A stretch of 64,000 nucleotides of DNA from JBMNGO01 sp050949885 (GTDB taxonomy: Bacteria > Bacillota > Syntrophomonadia > Syntrophomonadales > Syntrophomonadaceae): positions 1 through 64,000 of the forward strand of contig JBMNGO010000005.1 in assembly GCA_050949885.1 (NCBI GenBank), written 5' to 3'. The notes beneath the pieces were generated by a model. The model had not been told where the DNA came from, made no database searches, and saw only the letters and a list, made by a program, of their open reading frames with translations. The position numbers and the translations under genes were made by a program. This document shows positions 36,959-45,728 of this stretch, in pieces. Position 1 is the stretch's first letter. Every line of letters starts with the position of its first letter.

Positions 36959-36972
36959 GCTTAAAACGAACG

Positions 36973-37004
36973 GGGCGCTCTACGGAAATTTGGCGTAGAG
37001 TGCC
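36973..37004. terminator. Hairpin after the recombinase operon
   Basis: GGGGCGCTCTACG pairs with CGTAGAGTGCCTT (one mismatch). There is no strong T-tract on either strand. Confidence 0.5.
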
Positions 37005-37044
37005 TTGCTTATCTGGAGCAGTATATTTGCCACTTCTCCTAATA

Positions 37045-37464
37045 TCAATCTTTGAATATTCTTTTTCCATTTGCCTCTTGCCATTTTCTATACTCTTCGA
37101 TATCATCAGCCACCATTTTCCACACAAATGCAAACACCGCTGCATCGTCTACATATCCCAATACTGGAATACTGTCAGGCAGTAAATCAATTGGTGAAAG
37201 AAAATATATCAAAGCACTTACAATTGCAATTATACTTCCCAGTGGCACATCCCTATAATCTTTGCGTATGTACGACCTCACTAATGAAACTAACATTGGA
37301 ATATTTGATAATTGTTTCCCAACTACAGGGACCTTTTCAAGCTTACGTTCAAGCCGCTCCAAAAACCTTTCCATTCGATCTTCATCCTTTAGCAACTCTT
37401 CCGCCTCTTTTGTATTCTTACAAATCTGACTCTCTAACATTTCATCAGTAAATTTATTTTCCAT
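37045..37464 (-). CDS. DUF1232 (YkvA-like) membrane protein
   Basis: A 139-residue protein with a charged helical N-terminus and the DUF1232 core of two hydrophobic helices around LIYFLSPIDLLPDSIPVLG. Such proteins are common and of unknown role. It starts at an ATG after GGAGGG. Its position immediately after the recombinases may mark the right chromosome flank or cargo. Confidence 0.82.
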   Translation of the reverse strand: MENKFTDEMLESQICKNTKEAEELLKDEDRMERFLERLERKLEKVPVVGKQLSNIPMLVSLVRSYIRKDYRDVPLGSIIAIVSALIYFLSPIDLLPDSIPVLGYVDDAAVFAFVWKMVADDIEEYRKWQEANGKRIFKD

Positions 37465-37564
37465 TGAAAAACCCTCCTACTAATATAAATATCTGTTTCT
37501 TAACAGGCGTTGTAAATTTCGCGAACACTATATATTTAAATTGCCGTTATTAAGCCATATAGTT

Positions 37565-37816
37565 TTATATGCCAGCAACTGTAACAATTACCCCAAACAC
37601 AATCAGTACAGCTAAAAGGCCAAGCATTATGTACATCCATTGCATTTGTTGTTTTTGTTTAAGTTCTTCGTTCTTTCGCTTTTCCTCCTGCTTAATCTGG
37701 TGCCTTGTCTTTTTGGCAGTATTTTTAGCCTTGTGTTCAAGGCCTTTTTCTACAAGCCCCTCAATATCAGCTTCCAAGCTGGCTTCCTTGTTCTTTAAGC
37801 TAAAACTAAGTTTCAT
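37565..37816 (-). CDS. Small tail-anchored membrane protein
   Basis: An 83-residue protein with a long basic/charged helix (EEKRKNEELKQKQQMQ) and one C-terminal transmembrane helix (about 61-81). The ATG at 37816 follows AGGAGGG; an upstream ATG at 37834 lacks a ribosome site. Function unknown. Confidence 0.65.
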   Translation of the reverse strand: MKLSFSLKNKEASLEADIEGLVEKGLEHKAKNTAKKTRHQIKQEEKRKNEELKQKQQMQWMYIMLGLLAVLIVFGVIVTVAGI

Positions 37817-37863
37817 CGAATCCCTCCTATACAATCAAATTCTTATTCCTATCTGTAATCCCA

Positions 37864-38140
37864 ACATCCAACCTGACCACACAACCTCAAGGATTTACGA
37901 AAAAACATCTAAATCGACCACTCGTGAACGCCGACATCTAATCCGACCACTCGCCAAGCCATGACATCTAACCTGACCACTTGACTATCAAATACTGCTA
38001 TTATGGACTTGTTTCCACGAAGCGATATTTTTCCTATTTTCATACAAATAAATTATATCACAAAAATAACGAAAAGCCTTTATTTCAAGGCTTTTCTACA
38101 CACTCTACTTCTCAACCCTTGACATCAATACGACCGTCTC
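37864..38140. repeat. Five degenerate copies of a 20-bp repeat (possible IS21-like end)
   Basis: Copies of ACATCTAATCCGACCACTCG occur at 37864-37880, 37905-37924, 37934-37953, 37964-37983 and, weakest, 38122-38140. The middle three are about 30 bases apart. Multiple terminal repeats of this kind are a feature of IS21-family ends; no transposase is present. The last copy ends at the broken start of the adhesin gene. Confidence 0.6.
38071..38096. terminator. Hairpin between the repeats and the adhesin
   Basis: GAAAAGCCTT pairs with AAGGCTTTTC around a 6-base loop. The stem holds its own T-rich arm, so it could end transcription from either side. Confidence 0.5.
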
Positions 38141-38143
38141 AAC

Positions 38144-40579
38144 ATGGCTGGAAGCGGTGGTGACGAAAAGTATACCTGGAGTGGAACTGTAACGCCCGCT
38201 AACGGTACCCTTACGGTTACCGCCGATGGAAAGATCACCGGCACTCCGGCCGCAGCTACAACGCCGGGCAGTCCTTTGACCATTCAGGCGGTGGTAAAGG
38301 ACGGCAGCGGCAACGCCGGCGGTATCAATCTCAGATTGCCGGTTCTTGACAAGGATACCCAGCCCCTCACCATTACTACCCAACAACTGCCGGAGATAGA
38401 AACGAATCAGTACTACCTATATATACTGGAGGCCGCCGGAGGCAAAGGCCCGTACACCTGGACCGGCAGCATCACGCCGGCTAACGGCCTAACCGTGGCC
38501 AGATCCGGTGTGATATCGGGCAAACCCAAGTCAGCCGTTACGTCTGTGGTTGACGTCACCGTCACTGACTCAACCGGCACCCGGGCAAAAGCCAAATTCG
38601 CCATCAAGCCCAAAGGACTAATTACCCTGAACCTGGCCGAGACCACGATAGACATGAATAGCAACAGCCAGATCAAGTGCTTCTTCACTGTCAATCCGGC
38701 GGACGCAGTTGTATCTGCCTATTCCAGCAACAGCGGTACGGTCTCGTGCAGCCTCGGCGGAAGTGGAGGCAGCTACTGGCTCAATCTGAAATCCGGCCTC
38801 CCAACCAGTGCCAGCGATACTACGGCGGTAATAACGGTATCTGCGTCCAAAACCGGTTTTACAGGGACGACCAGGAGCTTCAGCGTACGGGTGCCATACA
38901 AGGAGCCGGAAATAAGAGTAATAAGTAAAGGGGACGATTCAGGCATTCGCTTTAACCCCGCCCCAGGGCTTACAACTCTTACTGCCGCACCGGGTACGGT
39001 CGCGGGGTCAACCAAACTGGCGCTCGGTCATGATGGCGCTGTATCCTATGCCGTGTGCATACTGGGAGACGTCTATGCTTATCCAAATGTGGGGGACCGC
39101 ATTCCTTCCGGGGTGAATCCTTACGCTCCCGGAGCCAATATTGAGAATGTGATAGCGGGCATGGGCCTGGGCATTTATGCCCTGGACAGCAACGGCAGGG
39201 TCATCGCCTTCCGCGCTCACGTGCTGTCAGCATCAGAGATTGCGGTTACGGCACCTCCGATTGAATCTTTCGAGGTTCTCCCGGTAATTGCCGGAGCGAC
39301 AAAAATTATAAATCTGAGTCATACGGGTGCCAGCTCCTATGTTATATTTGTTCAGGCTGGCCCCTTCGCTACCCCGCTGGTGGGAGACAGTCCCCCCGCT
39401 GGCGCGGTGCCTTATGCTGCAGGAGCAGAAATAACCGGCGTTGTCGCAGGCCAGCATTTAGGATTGTACGCATTGGATGCATCGGGCAAGATAATGGCTT
39501 TCAGTGATTATATACTGGTGGAGGATTCCTTTATCCCGGTTAGCAGCATCACCGGAGTGCCCACTGCCGCTTTTATTGGATATCCCCTGACCCTGACCTG
39601 TACGGTTCAGCCAAACGATGCCACCAACCGTGCCATCGTCTGGAGCATAAAGGATGACGGATATACGGAAAGTTCCCTGGAAGGTAATACGCTCACGGCC
39701 TGGGGAGATGGTACCGTAACCCTGACCGCCACAATCACCAATGGGAAGGCACCGGGTCAAGACTATACCCAGGACTTTGAGATAACAGTAACCAGATTCT
39801 ATCCGGTAACCAACATCACCGGAGTACCCACCACTGCGACTTTCGGAACTCCTTTGACCCTGACCGGTACGGTTGAGCCGGGCTATGCTACCAACCAGAC
39901 TATCCTTTGGAGTGTGAAGGATCCCGGTACTACGGGTGCCACAATAACGGGCAATACCCTGTCAACAAGAGCGGTGGGTACCGTGATCGTGACCGCAATC
40001 ATAGTCAATGGATCGGAAGTAATAAATGATGTCGATGGATCGCGCTCGTTTGCAGACTATACTCAGGATTTCGAAATCGAGGTAGAAGGATTTTTGCTAA
40101 ACCCGGTCCCCTCTCTAACCACTGTCACTGCGGAACCCGGCACCATAGCCAGTTCTATTAGACTAACGAACCTGTACTATGAGGGTGCCGTATCCTATGC
40201 CGTGTGCATACTGGGAAACGTCTATGTTCACCCCAATGTGGGTGACAGCCTTCCCGCCGGGGTACCAGCCTATAACCTCGGGGATAATATAACGGATGTG
40301 ACGGCGGGCACGCGTCTGGGCATTTATGCCCTTGACAGCGACGGTAAGGTCATCGCCTTCAGCGCTCCCGTGCTGACAGCATCAGAGATTGCAACCGCGG
40401 CGTCCCCGATTGAATCTTTCGAGATTCTCCCGGTAAGTGACGAGCAGACATCAATTACAGAGCTAAGTCGTACGGGTGCCACTTCATCTCCGCAAGTATC
40501 GGGGCCTCCGCAGGAACCTCTGACTTCACCGGAAGCGACGACTCTGCAAAAACCGCAGATTCCGCGGCCGGAAGCATAA
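38144..40579 (+). CDS. Multidomain surface protein, N-terminally truncated
   Basis: An 811-residue beta-rich protein with no signal peptide; the frame runs back only to a TGA inside the repeat region. Domain order: two Ig-like He_PIG modules (about 5-70, 80-155), one further Ig-like (about 160-250), a GIYALDSNGRVIAF repeat (about 270-370), a related copy (375-465), two Big2-like domains (466-550, 553-647) and a third copy (about 652-758). The protein ends in a Pro/Ser-rich tail with a partial fourth copy. Probably an extracellular adhesin whose 5' end was removed by the insertion at 38140. Confidence 0.6.
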   Translation: MAGSGGDEKYTWSGTVTPANGTLTVTADGKITGTPAAATTPGSPLTIQAVVKDGSGNAGGINLRLPVLDKDTQPLTITTQQLPEIETNQYYLYILEAAGGKGPYTWTGSITPANGLTVARSGVISGKPKSAVTSVVDVTVTDSTGTRAKAKFAIKPKGLITLNLAETTIDMNSNSQIKCFFTVNPADAVVSAYSSNSGTVSCSLGGSGGSYWLNLKSGLPTSASDTTAVITVSASKTGFTGTTRSFSVRVPYKEPEIRVISKGDDSGIRFNPAPGLTTLTAAPGTVAGSTKLALGHDGAVSYAVCILGDVYAYPNVGDRIPSGVNPYAPGANIENVIAGMGLGIYALDSNGRVIAFRAHVLSASEIAVTAPPIESFEVLPVIAGATKIINLSHTGASSYVIFVQAGPFATPLVGDSPPAGAVPYAAGAEITGVVAGQHLGLYALDASGKIMAFSDYILVEDSFIPVSSITGVPTAAFIGYPLTLTCTVQPNDATNRAIVWSIKDDGYTESSLEGNTLTAWGDGTVTLTATITNGKAPGQDYTQDFEITVTRFYPVTNITGVPTTATFGTPLTLTGTVEPGYATNQTILWSVKDPGTTGATITGNTLSTRAVGTVIVTAIIVNGSEVINDVDGSRSFADYTQDFEIEVEGFLLNPVPSLTTVTAEPGTIASSIRLTNLYYEGAVSYAVCILGNVYVHPNVGDSLPAGVPAYNLGDNITDVTAGTRLGIYALDSDGKVIAFSAPVLTASEIATAASPIESFEILPVSDEQTSITELSRTGATSSPQVSGPPQEPLTSPEATTLQKPQIPRPEA

Positions 40580-40600
40580 CATTAAGGAGGGAACAGAGTC

Positions 40601-41617
40601 ATGAGAAAGTCTTACTTCATTCTATTTATGCTATCGTTGGCACTGCTTGCCTTAATGCCGCAGCCGGCTCAGGCGTCTGCCACCTTCACCGCCCTCGCTG
40701 CGTCAGCGGACATAACAGCTGGTACAGTAACAGTGACAGGGCGAGTCAGTTCGGGATCGTCCGCAAGCATATCCATTCAGATAACGGATACGAGCGGCAG
40801 CCAGCTCTATTCAGGGTATACCTCCCCCAAGGCCGACGGAAGCTTCACCCTGACCTGCAGCCTGGGAATTAACAAGTCTGCATTCTATCTGGTCAAGGCA
40901 ACGGCAGATAACGGTGATATGCCGGCTTATGCCTTCCTGATTCCCGGCTCAACACCAGCCGCCGACCAGAATAAAAAAGATGATAATACCAGCAAATTAA
41001 TGCCGGTGGTGGTACCCCTGCAGGCACCTCCAACCGTGACCATGAATGCCCCTGCCAGCAACGCCAGCTTCAAAACCGGTACAGCCATCACCATATCCGC
41101 CTCCGGGACTAATTGTGACCATATGGCTGCCTGTTATACAGATCCAACCGGAAAGGTAACCTGGCTCGGAGTGCAGAATGGCAACAGCTGCAGCACATCT
41201 TTCATCCCGCAGATAAGAGGCACTTATACCATTACCGTAGCCGGCAGGAATACTCCCAAAGATACTGACCCTGGTTCACTGAGAGCCTCGGCCAGCTGTA
41301 CCGTGGCAGTTGAACTCTCACCCCCGACGGTGCAGTTGATCCATCCCTCCGATACTTATGGCGGTGTACAAGTCCCGCCCGGAACCATAACCATTTCCGC
41401 AGCCGGGACCGGCTGCCATGAAATGGAGGCGGTTATCGTTAAGAATAACAAGAGTACCTCACTGGGAGTACAGCTTGGCAACAATTACCAGGCAACCATA
41501 ACGGAGACCGGAAAGGCCGATATTCTCGTAATTATATACGGCAGAAATTCGGCCAATTCCAAGGATCCCGGCTATAAACAAGTCCAAAAGAGCGCCTACA
41601 TATATGTAAGGCCGTAA
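40601..41617 (+). CDS. Secreted Ig-like protein
   Basis: A 338-residue protein with a clear signal peptide (MRKSYFILFMLSLALLALMP, cleavage after AQA) and repeated Ig-like domains, for instance about 145-225 and 245-338, in which a Cys pair recurs (TNCDHMAACYTD, TGCHEMEAVIV). It follows the adhesin by 20 bases with AAGGAGGGA ahead of the ATG. It may be a partner or receptor part of the same surface complex. No enzyme motif seen. Confidence 0.75.
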   Translation: MRKSYFILFMLSLALLALMPQPAQASATFTALAASADITAGTVTVTGRVSSGSSASISIQITDTSGSQLYSGYTSPKADGSFTLTCSLGINKSAFYLVKATADNGDMPAYAFLIPGSTPAADQNKKDDNTSKLMPVVVPLQAPPTVTMNAPASNASFKTGTAITISASGTNCDHMAACYTDPTGKVTWLGVQNGNSCSTSFIPQIRGTYTITVAGRNTPKDTDPGSLRASASCTVAVELSPPTVQLIHPSDTYGGVQVPPGTITISAAGTGCHEMEAVIVKNNKSTSLGVQLGNNYQATITETGKADILVIIYGRNSANSKDPGYKQVQKSAYIYVRP

Positions 41618-41651
41618 TGAGTTTTATTAATTGGATGGGACTAGGGGATTA

Positions 41652-42071
41652 TCAGGCTGTGTGTGAAAAGTCAAAAAATTTTGAAGTCAAAATTTCCCTA
41701 AGTGGAGAGAAACTATCGTCTCCGTCGCCGGAATTGCTGGCCTTCCGGGTGATGGTTACGGTATAGGTTCTGGTGGTGCCGTCCTGGGCGGTAACGGTAA
41801 TAGTGAACACGTTGGCGCCCACCGATAGGTTCTGCACAAAAGCGCTGCCGTCCCAGGGCACTTCCGCACCGCCGTCCTTTTTAAGGGCCATGGCAGCGTG
41901 AGGTTCATTCAAAACAGCCGTCAGGGTGATGCTGTCCACGCTGTTTTCCACCGCTGCGGTATAGTCAGTGATGCTGCTGTCGAAGGCCGGACTAAGGGTA
42001 CCTGGATCGATGGTCAGCCCTGAAAGCGTTGCGTCTAGTCTATTTAAGATAATCATTGACCAGGCGGTCAT
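41652..42071 (-). pseudogene. Cadherin-like beta-sandwich domain remnant
   Basis: The minus frame reads LSGLTIDPGTLSPAFDSSI, then TDYTAAVENSVDSITLTA and ends a domain with DGTTRTYTVTITRK. This is a cadherin-like (PF12733-type) domain found in surface proteins. No signal peptide or ribosome site is present and the final dozen residues are unrelated. It is an orphan fragment of a larger surface gene. Confidence 0.55.
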
Positions 42072-42109
42072 AAATACCGGCGTGATAGTGGCTTATGACC
42101 AAGACTGAA

Positions 42110-42140
42110 TGAAAGAAAAACCCCGGACTTTAGTCCGGGG
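42110..42140 (-). terminator. Terminator of the isc-moaE operon
   Basis: On the minus strand CCCCGGACT pairs with AGTCCGGGG, followed by TTTTTCTTTC. It lies 12 bases after the moaE-like stop. Confidence 0.85.
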
Positions 42141-42151
42141 GCGGGGAGTCG

Positions 42152-42547
42152 TCATTTTTGCTCGATTTCCACAACGCATTGGGTTTTGATCTTTTCTACC
42201 AAAAACTGCAGGGCATCTATTACATGTGGTCTGATATCGCCGCCTATTAGAACGTACATGATGTCATCACCAACCTCGAGATGGCCTTCATTTAGCCAGA
42301 CTCTAACATAGAAAATGCCCTCCATTTTATAAGTTTCCGCAATGGCTGCCTCGACTTTTATGGGATCATATGAAAATTCCATGCCTTTTACCAGGGAACC
42401 ATCATCAATCCCTTGGCGGACCTTGGTTTTCGGTGTCCGGCGAACTACGCCGTTATGGATTAAAAACATCCCTTCCTCTTGAGCCCTTAAATCCGCTTTG
42501 GCTTCTCTGAGCCACTCGTCCATAGATGGTGATTTTTTGCTGGCCAT
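42152..42547 (-). CDS. moaE: MoaE-like protein (molybdopterin synthase large subunit family)
   Basis: A 131-residue protein resembling MoaE, the large subunit of molybdopterin synthase: KMEGIFYVRVWLNEG, VGDDIMYVLIGGDIRPHV and a C-terminal VEKIKTQ region. MoaE pairs with MoaD to make molybdopterin, needed by formate dehydrogenase. ATG 42547 is preferred, with AGGAGTG upstream. No moaD is adjacent. It follows the IscSU genes, sharing their operon; IscS is the sulphur source for MoaD, so the linkage is sensible. Confidence 0.75.
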   Translation of the reverse strand: MASKKSPSMDEWLREAKADLRAQEEGMFLIHNGVVRRTPKTKVRQGIDDGSLVKGMEFSYDPIKVEAAIAETYKMEGIFYVRVWLNEGHLEVGDDIMYVLIGGDIRPHVIDALQFLVEKIKTQCVVEIEQK

Positions 42548-42663
42548 AACCGAATACACTCCTTTGATAAAAAGAATCACAGTCTGTTTGGCACCAAGAT
42601 TCCTTATAAATCAGTTCCACAGATTGCATCATCATCTGATCGACAACCAAGTCACAACCTTCC

Positions 42664-43038
42664 TCAGGACTTTCCCTGGTTAGCCATATAGTTGTTAATT
42701 GCTTCGTGCAAGGCATCCGCCGCCAAATTTGAGCAATGCATTTTAAGGGGTGGCAGACCTCCCAAAGCTTCAGCTACAGTCCGGTTCGTGATTTGCTCGG
42801 CTTCCTGGAGGGTTTTCCCCTTAACTAGTTCCGTAACCATGCTGCTGGTAGCAATAGCCGCCGCACAGCCGAAGGTCTTAAATTTGATGTCTTCAATGAT
42901 ATTATCTTTAACCAGTATTTCCATATGCATAATATCTCCACAGACTGGGTTACCTACCTCCCCAACTCCATTGGCGGCTTTCAGCTCGCCAACATTACGG
43001 GGATTCATAAAATGATCCATTACTATTTCACTATACAT
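42664..43038 (-). CDS. iscU: Iron-sulfur cluster scaffold IscU/NifU-like
   Basis: A 124-residue scaffold for assembling [2Fe-2S]/[4Fe-4S] clusters. The three cluster cysteines are in GNPVCGDIMHM, TFGCAAAIATSS and LKMHCSNLA, with the Asp after the first Cys (the assembly Asp) present. It is downstream of iscS by 27 bases in the same operon. Length is typical. Confidence 0.93.
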   Translation of the reverse strand: MYSEIVMDHFMNPRNVGELKAANGVGEVGNPVCGDIMHMEILVKDNIIEDIKFKTFGCAAAIATSSMVTELVKGKTLQEAEQITNRTVAEALGGLPPLKMHCSNLAADALHEAINNYMANQGKS

Positions 43039-43065
43039 TATATATTCCCCCTATTTTAGTAATTA

Positions 43066-44232
43066 TTAATAATTGCTTAATGGCGACATGGTGCGCAGAC
43101 GATTGACTATTCCCGGCAAGACCTGAAGCACATAATCAATATCTTGCTCAGTATTATCTTTTCCCAGTGTAAGACGCAGAGAACCATGAGCAATTTCGGG
43201 AGGGATACCTATAGCTATAAGTACATGGGAAGGCTCCAATGCTCCGAAGGTGCAGGCCGAGCCGCTGGAAGCCATGATCCCATAGCTATCAAGCATTAAT
43301 AGGATGGACTCGCCTTCAATGAACTCGAAGCATACGCTGACATGTCCGGGAATTCTGTCTTGCGGATCTCCGGTGAAAATAGTATGAGGGATTTTTGCTC
43401 TTATTCCCTCCCGCAGTCTTTTTTCCAGCCTGGTTAAATGGGTGAAAATTTCTCCCATCCGATTTTGCGCAAGTTCCGCGGCCTTACCAAATCCAACTAT
43501 TCCCGGCACGTTTTCGGTGCCGGCTCTAATTTTGGCTTCCTGGGGCCCCCCGTGCAGGAGTCTGGATATTTTGGTTCCTTTCTTAATGTAGAGGCATCCT
43601 ACCCCTTTAGGCCCATAGAGTTTATGGCTGGAGGCGGAAAGCAGGTCAACGCCTAAATCCTTCACATCGACAGGGATCTTGCCCACCGTCTGTACAGCAT
43701 CAGTATGAAAGGCCGCTTCGGCCTCATGGGCAATAGCTGCCAGCTCTTTTATGGGCTGGATGGTACCTATTTCGTTATTGGCATGCATGATGGTAACCAG
43801 GGCAGTATCCGGTCTTAATCTTAATGCTTCCCTCAGAGCATCCGGTTCCACCAATCCATTTTTATTGACCGGGAGTATCGTTAAATCAAAACCGTTCTTG
43901 CTTAAATACTGGCAGGTATCAAAAACTGCGTGGTGTTCTATGGCCGAGGTAATTAAATGCCTGCCTTTGCCAACATTGCTTAACATATAGGAGATAATGG
44001 CTAGATTGTCGGCTTCGGTTCCACCGCTGGTGAAGAATATTTCCTGGGGGGCGGCATTGAGCAAGGCTGCCACCTGGGTACGGGCTTTTTCCAGCGCTTT
44101 TTTGGCCTTTCTTCCTTTGGCATATATGCCGGAGGGGTTGCCGTACTCACCCTTAAAGTAAGGCAGCATGGCCTCAAGCACTTCTTCATCCATGGGGGTA
44201 GTAGCACTATGATCCATATAAATCTCTGTCAT
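43066..44232 (-). CDS. iscS: Cysteine desulfurase IscS/NifS
   Basis: A 388-residue PLP enzyme supplying sulfur from cysteine. PLP lysine is in SASSHKLYGPKG, the aspartate/His pair in HTDAVQTVGK and EHHAVFDTC, and the active loop Cys in SSGSACTFGALEPS. It starts with MTEIYMDHSATTPMDEEV, typical of NifS/IscS group II-free class I enzymes. It forms an operon with iscU and moaE. A truncated iscR lies upstream. Confidence 0.95.
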   Translation of the reverse strand: MTEIYMDHSATTPMDEEVLEAMLPYFKGEYGNPSGIYAKGRKAKKALEKARTQVAALLNAAPQEIFFTSGGTEADNLAIISYMLSNVGKGRHLITSAIEHHAVFDTCQYLSKNGFDLTILPVNKNGLVEPDALREALRLRPDTALVTIMHANNEIGTIQPIKELAAIAHEAEAAFHTDAVQTVGKIPVDVKDLGVDLLSASSHKLYGPKGVGCLYIKKGTKISRLLHGGPQEAKIRAGTENVPGIVGFGKAAELAQNRMGEIFTHLTRLEKRLREGIRAKIPHTIFTGDPQDRIPGHVSVCFEFIEGESILLMLDSYGIMASSGSACTFGALEPSHVLIAIGIPPEIAHGSLRLTLGKDNTEQDIDYVLQVLPGIVNRLRTMSPLSNY

Positions 44233-44248
44233 GGTCTTTCACCTCTAA

Positions 44249-44392
44249 TTATTTGTGTTCTTTGGGTGGATGTGCCATCTCGACTGACTGAGGATTCTTA
44301 ATTAAATCTTCAAGGGTATAGGAATCCAAAACTTCGGAAATTGAGTCGCGCAAATGCGACCATACCTGTCTGGTCATGAAGCTTCCTTTTTG
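44249..44392 (-). pseudogene. C-terminal remnant of an IscR (Rrf2) regulator
   Basis: The minus frame reads QKGSFMTRQVWSHLRDSIS, then EVLDSYTLEDLIKNPQSVEM, and ends at TAA 44249. This is the last 40 or so residues of Rrf2-type IscR; the winged-helix and cluster-cysteine region are gone, with a TGA directly upstream. It sits before iscS, the usual place. A repressor of the operon has probably been lost. Confidence 0.65.
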
Positions 44393-44520
44393 TCAATCTT
44401 GCTTCTATTCACCCCAAAAAACTACATGTTGCTAAAGGAACGTATTTATAAGCTTAACAATATACTACATAAAAACCTGCGAATTTGAACATATGCCTGG
44501 AAAGAATAGGAGGTATAATT

Positions 44521-45570
44521 TTGAGGATACCGGCGTACAGGGTTTTTGAAGAAGTCAGACCGACCGGCATTCCCTGGAACATTCAAATGGTCAATGCCCC
44601 TTCCTTTTGGGAGAAATCAAAAGGGAATGGACGTGTAGTAGCTGTAATAGATACCGGATGCCAGATAGACCATCCGGAGTTTGAGGGAAGGATAATCAAT
44701 CCCCGCAACATGGTGGGCAGCAGCAAATCTGCTGATGTGACTGATAAGATTGGTCACGGCACGCATGTTTGCGGCATAATTGCCGGCAAAAGCACCGGGG
44801 TGGCTCCCCAAGCCAGGATTATGCCCTTTAAGGTTGATACTCCTTCAGGATTTTTAGATAACCTGGCCATACACAATTCATTTAAGGAAATTATTAAGTG
44901 GAATGAAACGTGTACTGAATCCGACAGGGTTGTAGCTGTAAACTGTAGTTTCGGAAGCTCATTTTATGATGCTATTATGGCCTATTATATTCGTATGTTA
45001 ACCGCTGAGGGGGTGGTAGTATGTGTGGCGGTTGGAAACAGCGGGGACGGTAATCCGGAAACCCACGAATGTTTTTCCTATCCTGCTTTTATCTATGAAG
45101 TGGTAACTGTCTCTTCTATTGCCAAAGATGGCAAAATAGCCTTTTACAGCAATAGTTTCGACGGAATTGACCTGGCAGCTCCGGGGACTGACATTTACTC
45201 AGCCTGGCCGGGTAATACCTACAAGACCATATCAGGGACCTCTATGGCCACCCCTCATGTCACCGGTGCTGTTGCCTTGCTGGCTGATGTGTTTTACCAG
45301 CGCGAGGGAAGATGTTCCGTTGAGGGGGAAATGGATGCTACTGTACCACACTTGAAGGCGGCAGAGGGAGTGCTGTTTAAGCATATTAAGCCCGTTCCTG
45401 CTGGCAGCTCCTATCTTTATGGGCGGGGTATATTGGATTTGACCTTCAATAATAACAAGTGGGCTCTAAACCGGGTACAGGTGGGAGCGTTTTATCATCC
45501 TTCGGGAGCCCAAAACTTAGTTAAAAGGATTAACCAAGCTGGATTCCCGGCCTATAGAATAAAATACTAA
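44521..45570 (+). CDS. Subtilisin-family intracellular serine protease
   Basis: A 349-residue S8 protease with the triad D44 (VIDTGCQIDHPEF), H82 (GHGTHVCG) and Ser in GTSMATPHVTGA. There is no signal peptide, and the N-terminus IPAYRVFEEV followed by GIPWNIQMVNAPSFW is like the short propeptide of intracellular subtilisins. TTG 44521 is used because TAGGAGG lies upstream. Terminator follows. It may act in sporulation-phase protein turnover. Confidence 0.9.
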   Translation: MRIPAYRVFEEVRPTGIPWNIQMVNAPSFWEKSKGNGRVVAVIDTGCQIDHPEFEGRIINPRNMVGSSKSADVTDKIGHGTHVCGIIAGKSTGVAPQARIMPFKVDTPSGFLDNLAIHNSFKEIIKWNETCTESDRVVAVNCSFGSSFYDAIMAYYIRMLTAEGVVVCVAVGNSGDGNPETHECFSYPAFIYEVVTVSSIAKDGKIAFYSNSFDGIDLAAPGTDIYSAWPGNTYKTISGTSMATPHVTGAVALLADVFYQREGRCSVEGEMDATVPHLKAAEGVLFKHIKPVPAGSSYLYGRGILDLTFNNNKWALNRVQVGAFYHPSGAQNLVKRINQAGFPAYRIKY

Positions 45571-45586
45571 ATCATAGATTATTACA

Positions 45587-45620
45587 GCCTGGTGTTTTTG
45601 AGAAACACATCAGGCCTTTT
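45587..45620 (+). terminator. Terminator after the protease gene
   Basis: GCCTG-GTGTTT pairs with AAACAC-AT-CAGGC around TTGAG, followed by CTTTTC. Confidence 0.75.
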
Positions 45621-45728
45621 CATTCTTTAGAGCAAATAAAGGGGGTACCATTTTTTGTTTTTAACGAGTGATATTTCACTCCCATTAAACGTAAAATGCT
45701 ATAACGTACAACAGAAAGGGGCAGGATA

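Noticed and set aside
37864..37983. The 20-bp repeats as a CRISPR array.
   Set aside because: Copies are degenerate, the spacing is 9-20 bases, and no cas genes are near.
41640..41680. The sequence around CAGGCTGTGTGTGAAAAGTC as an insertion-sequence end.
   Set aside because: It resembles some IS ends but there is no matching inverted partner or transposase nearby.
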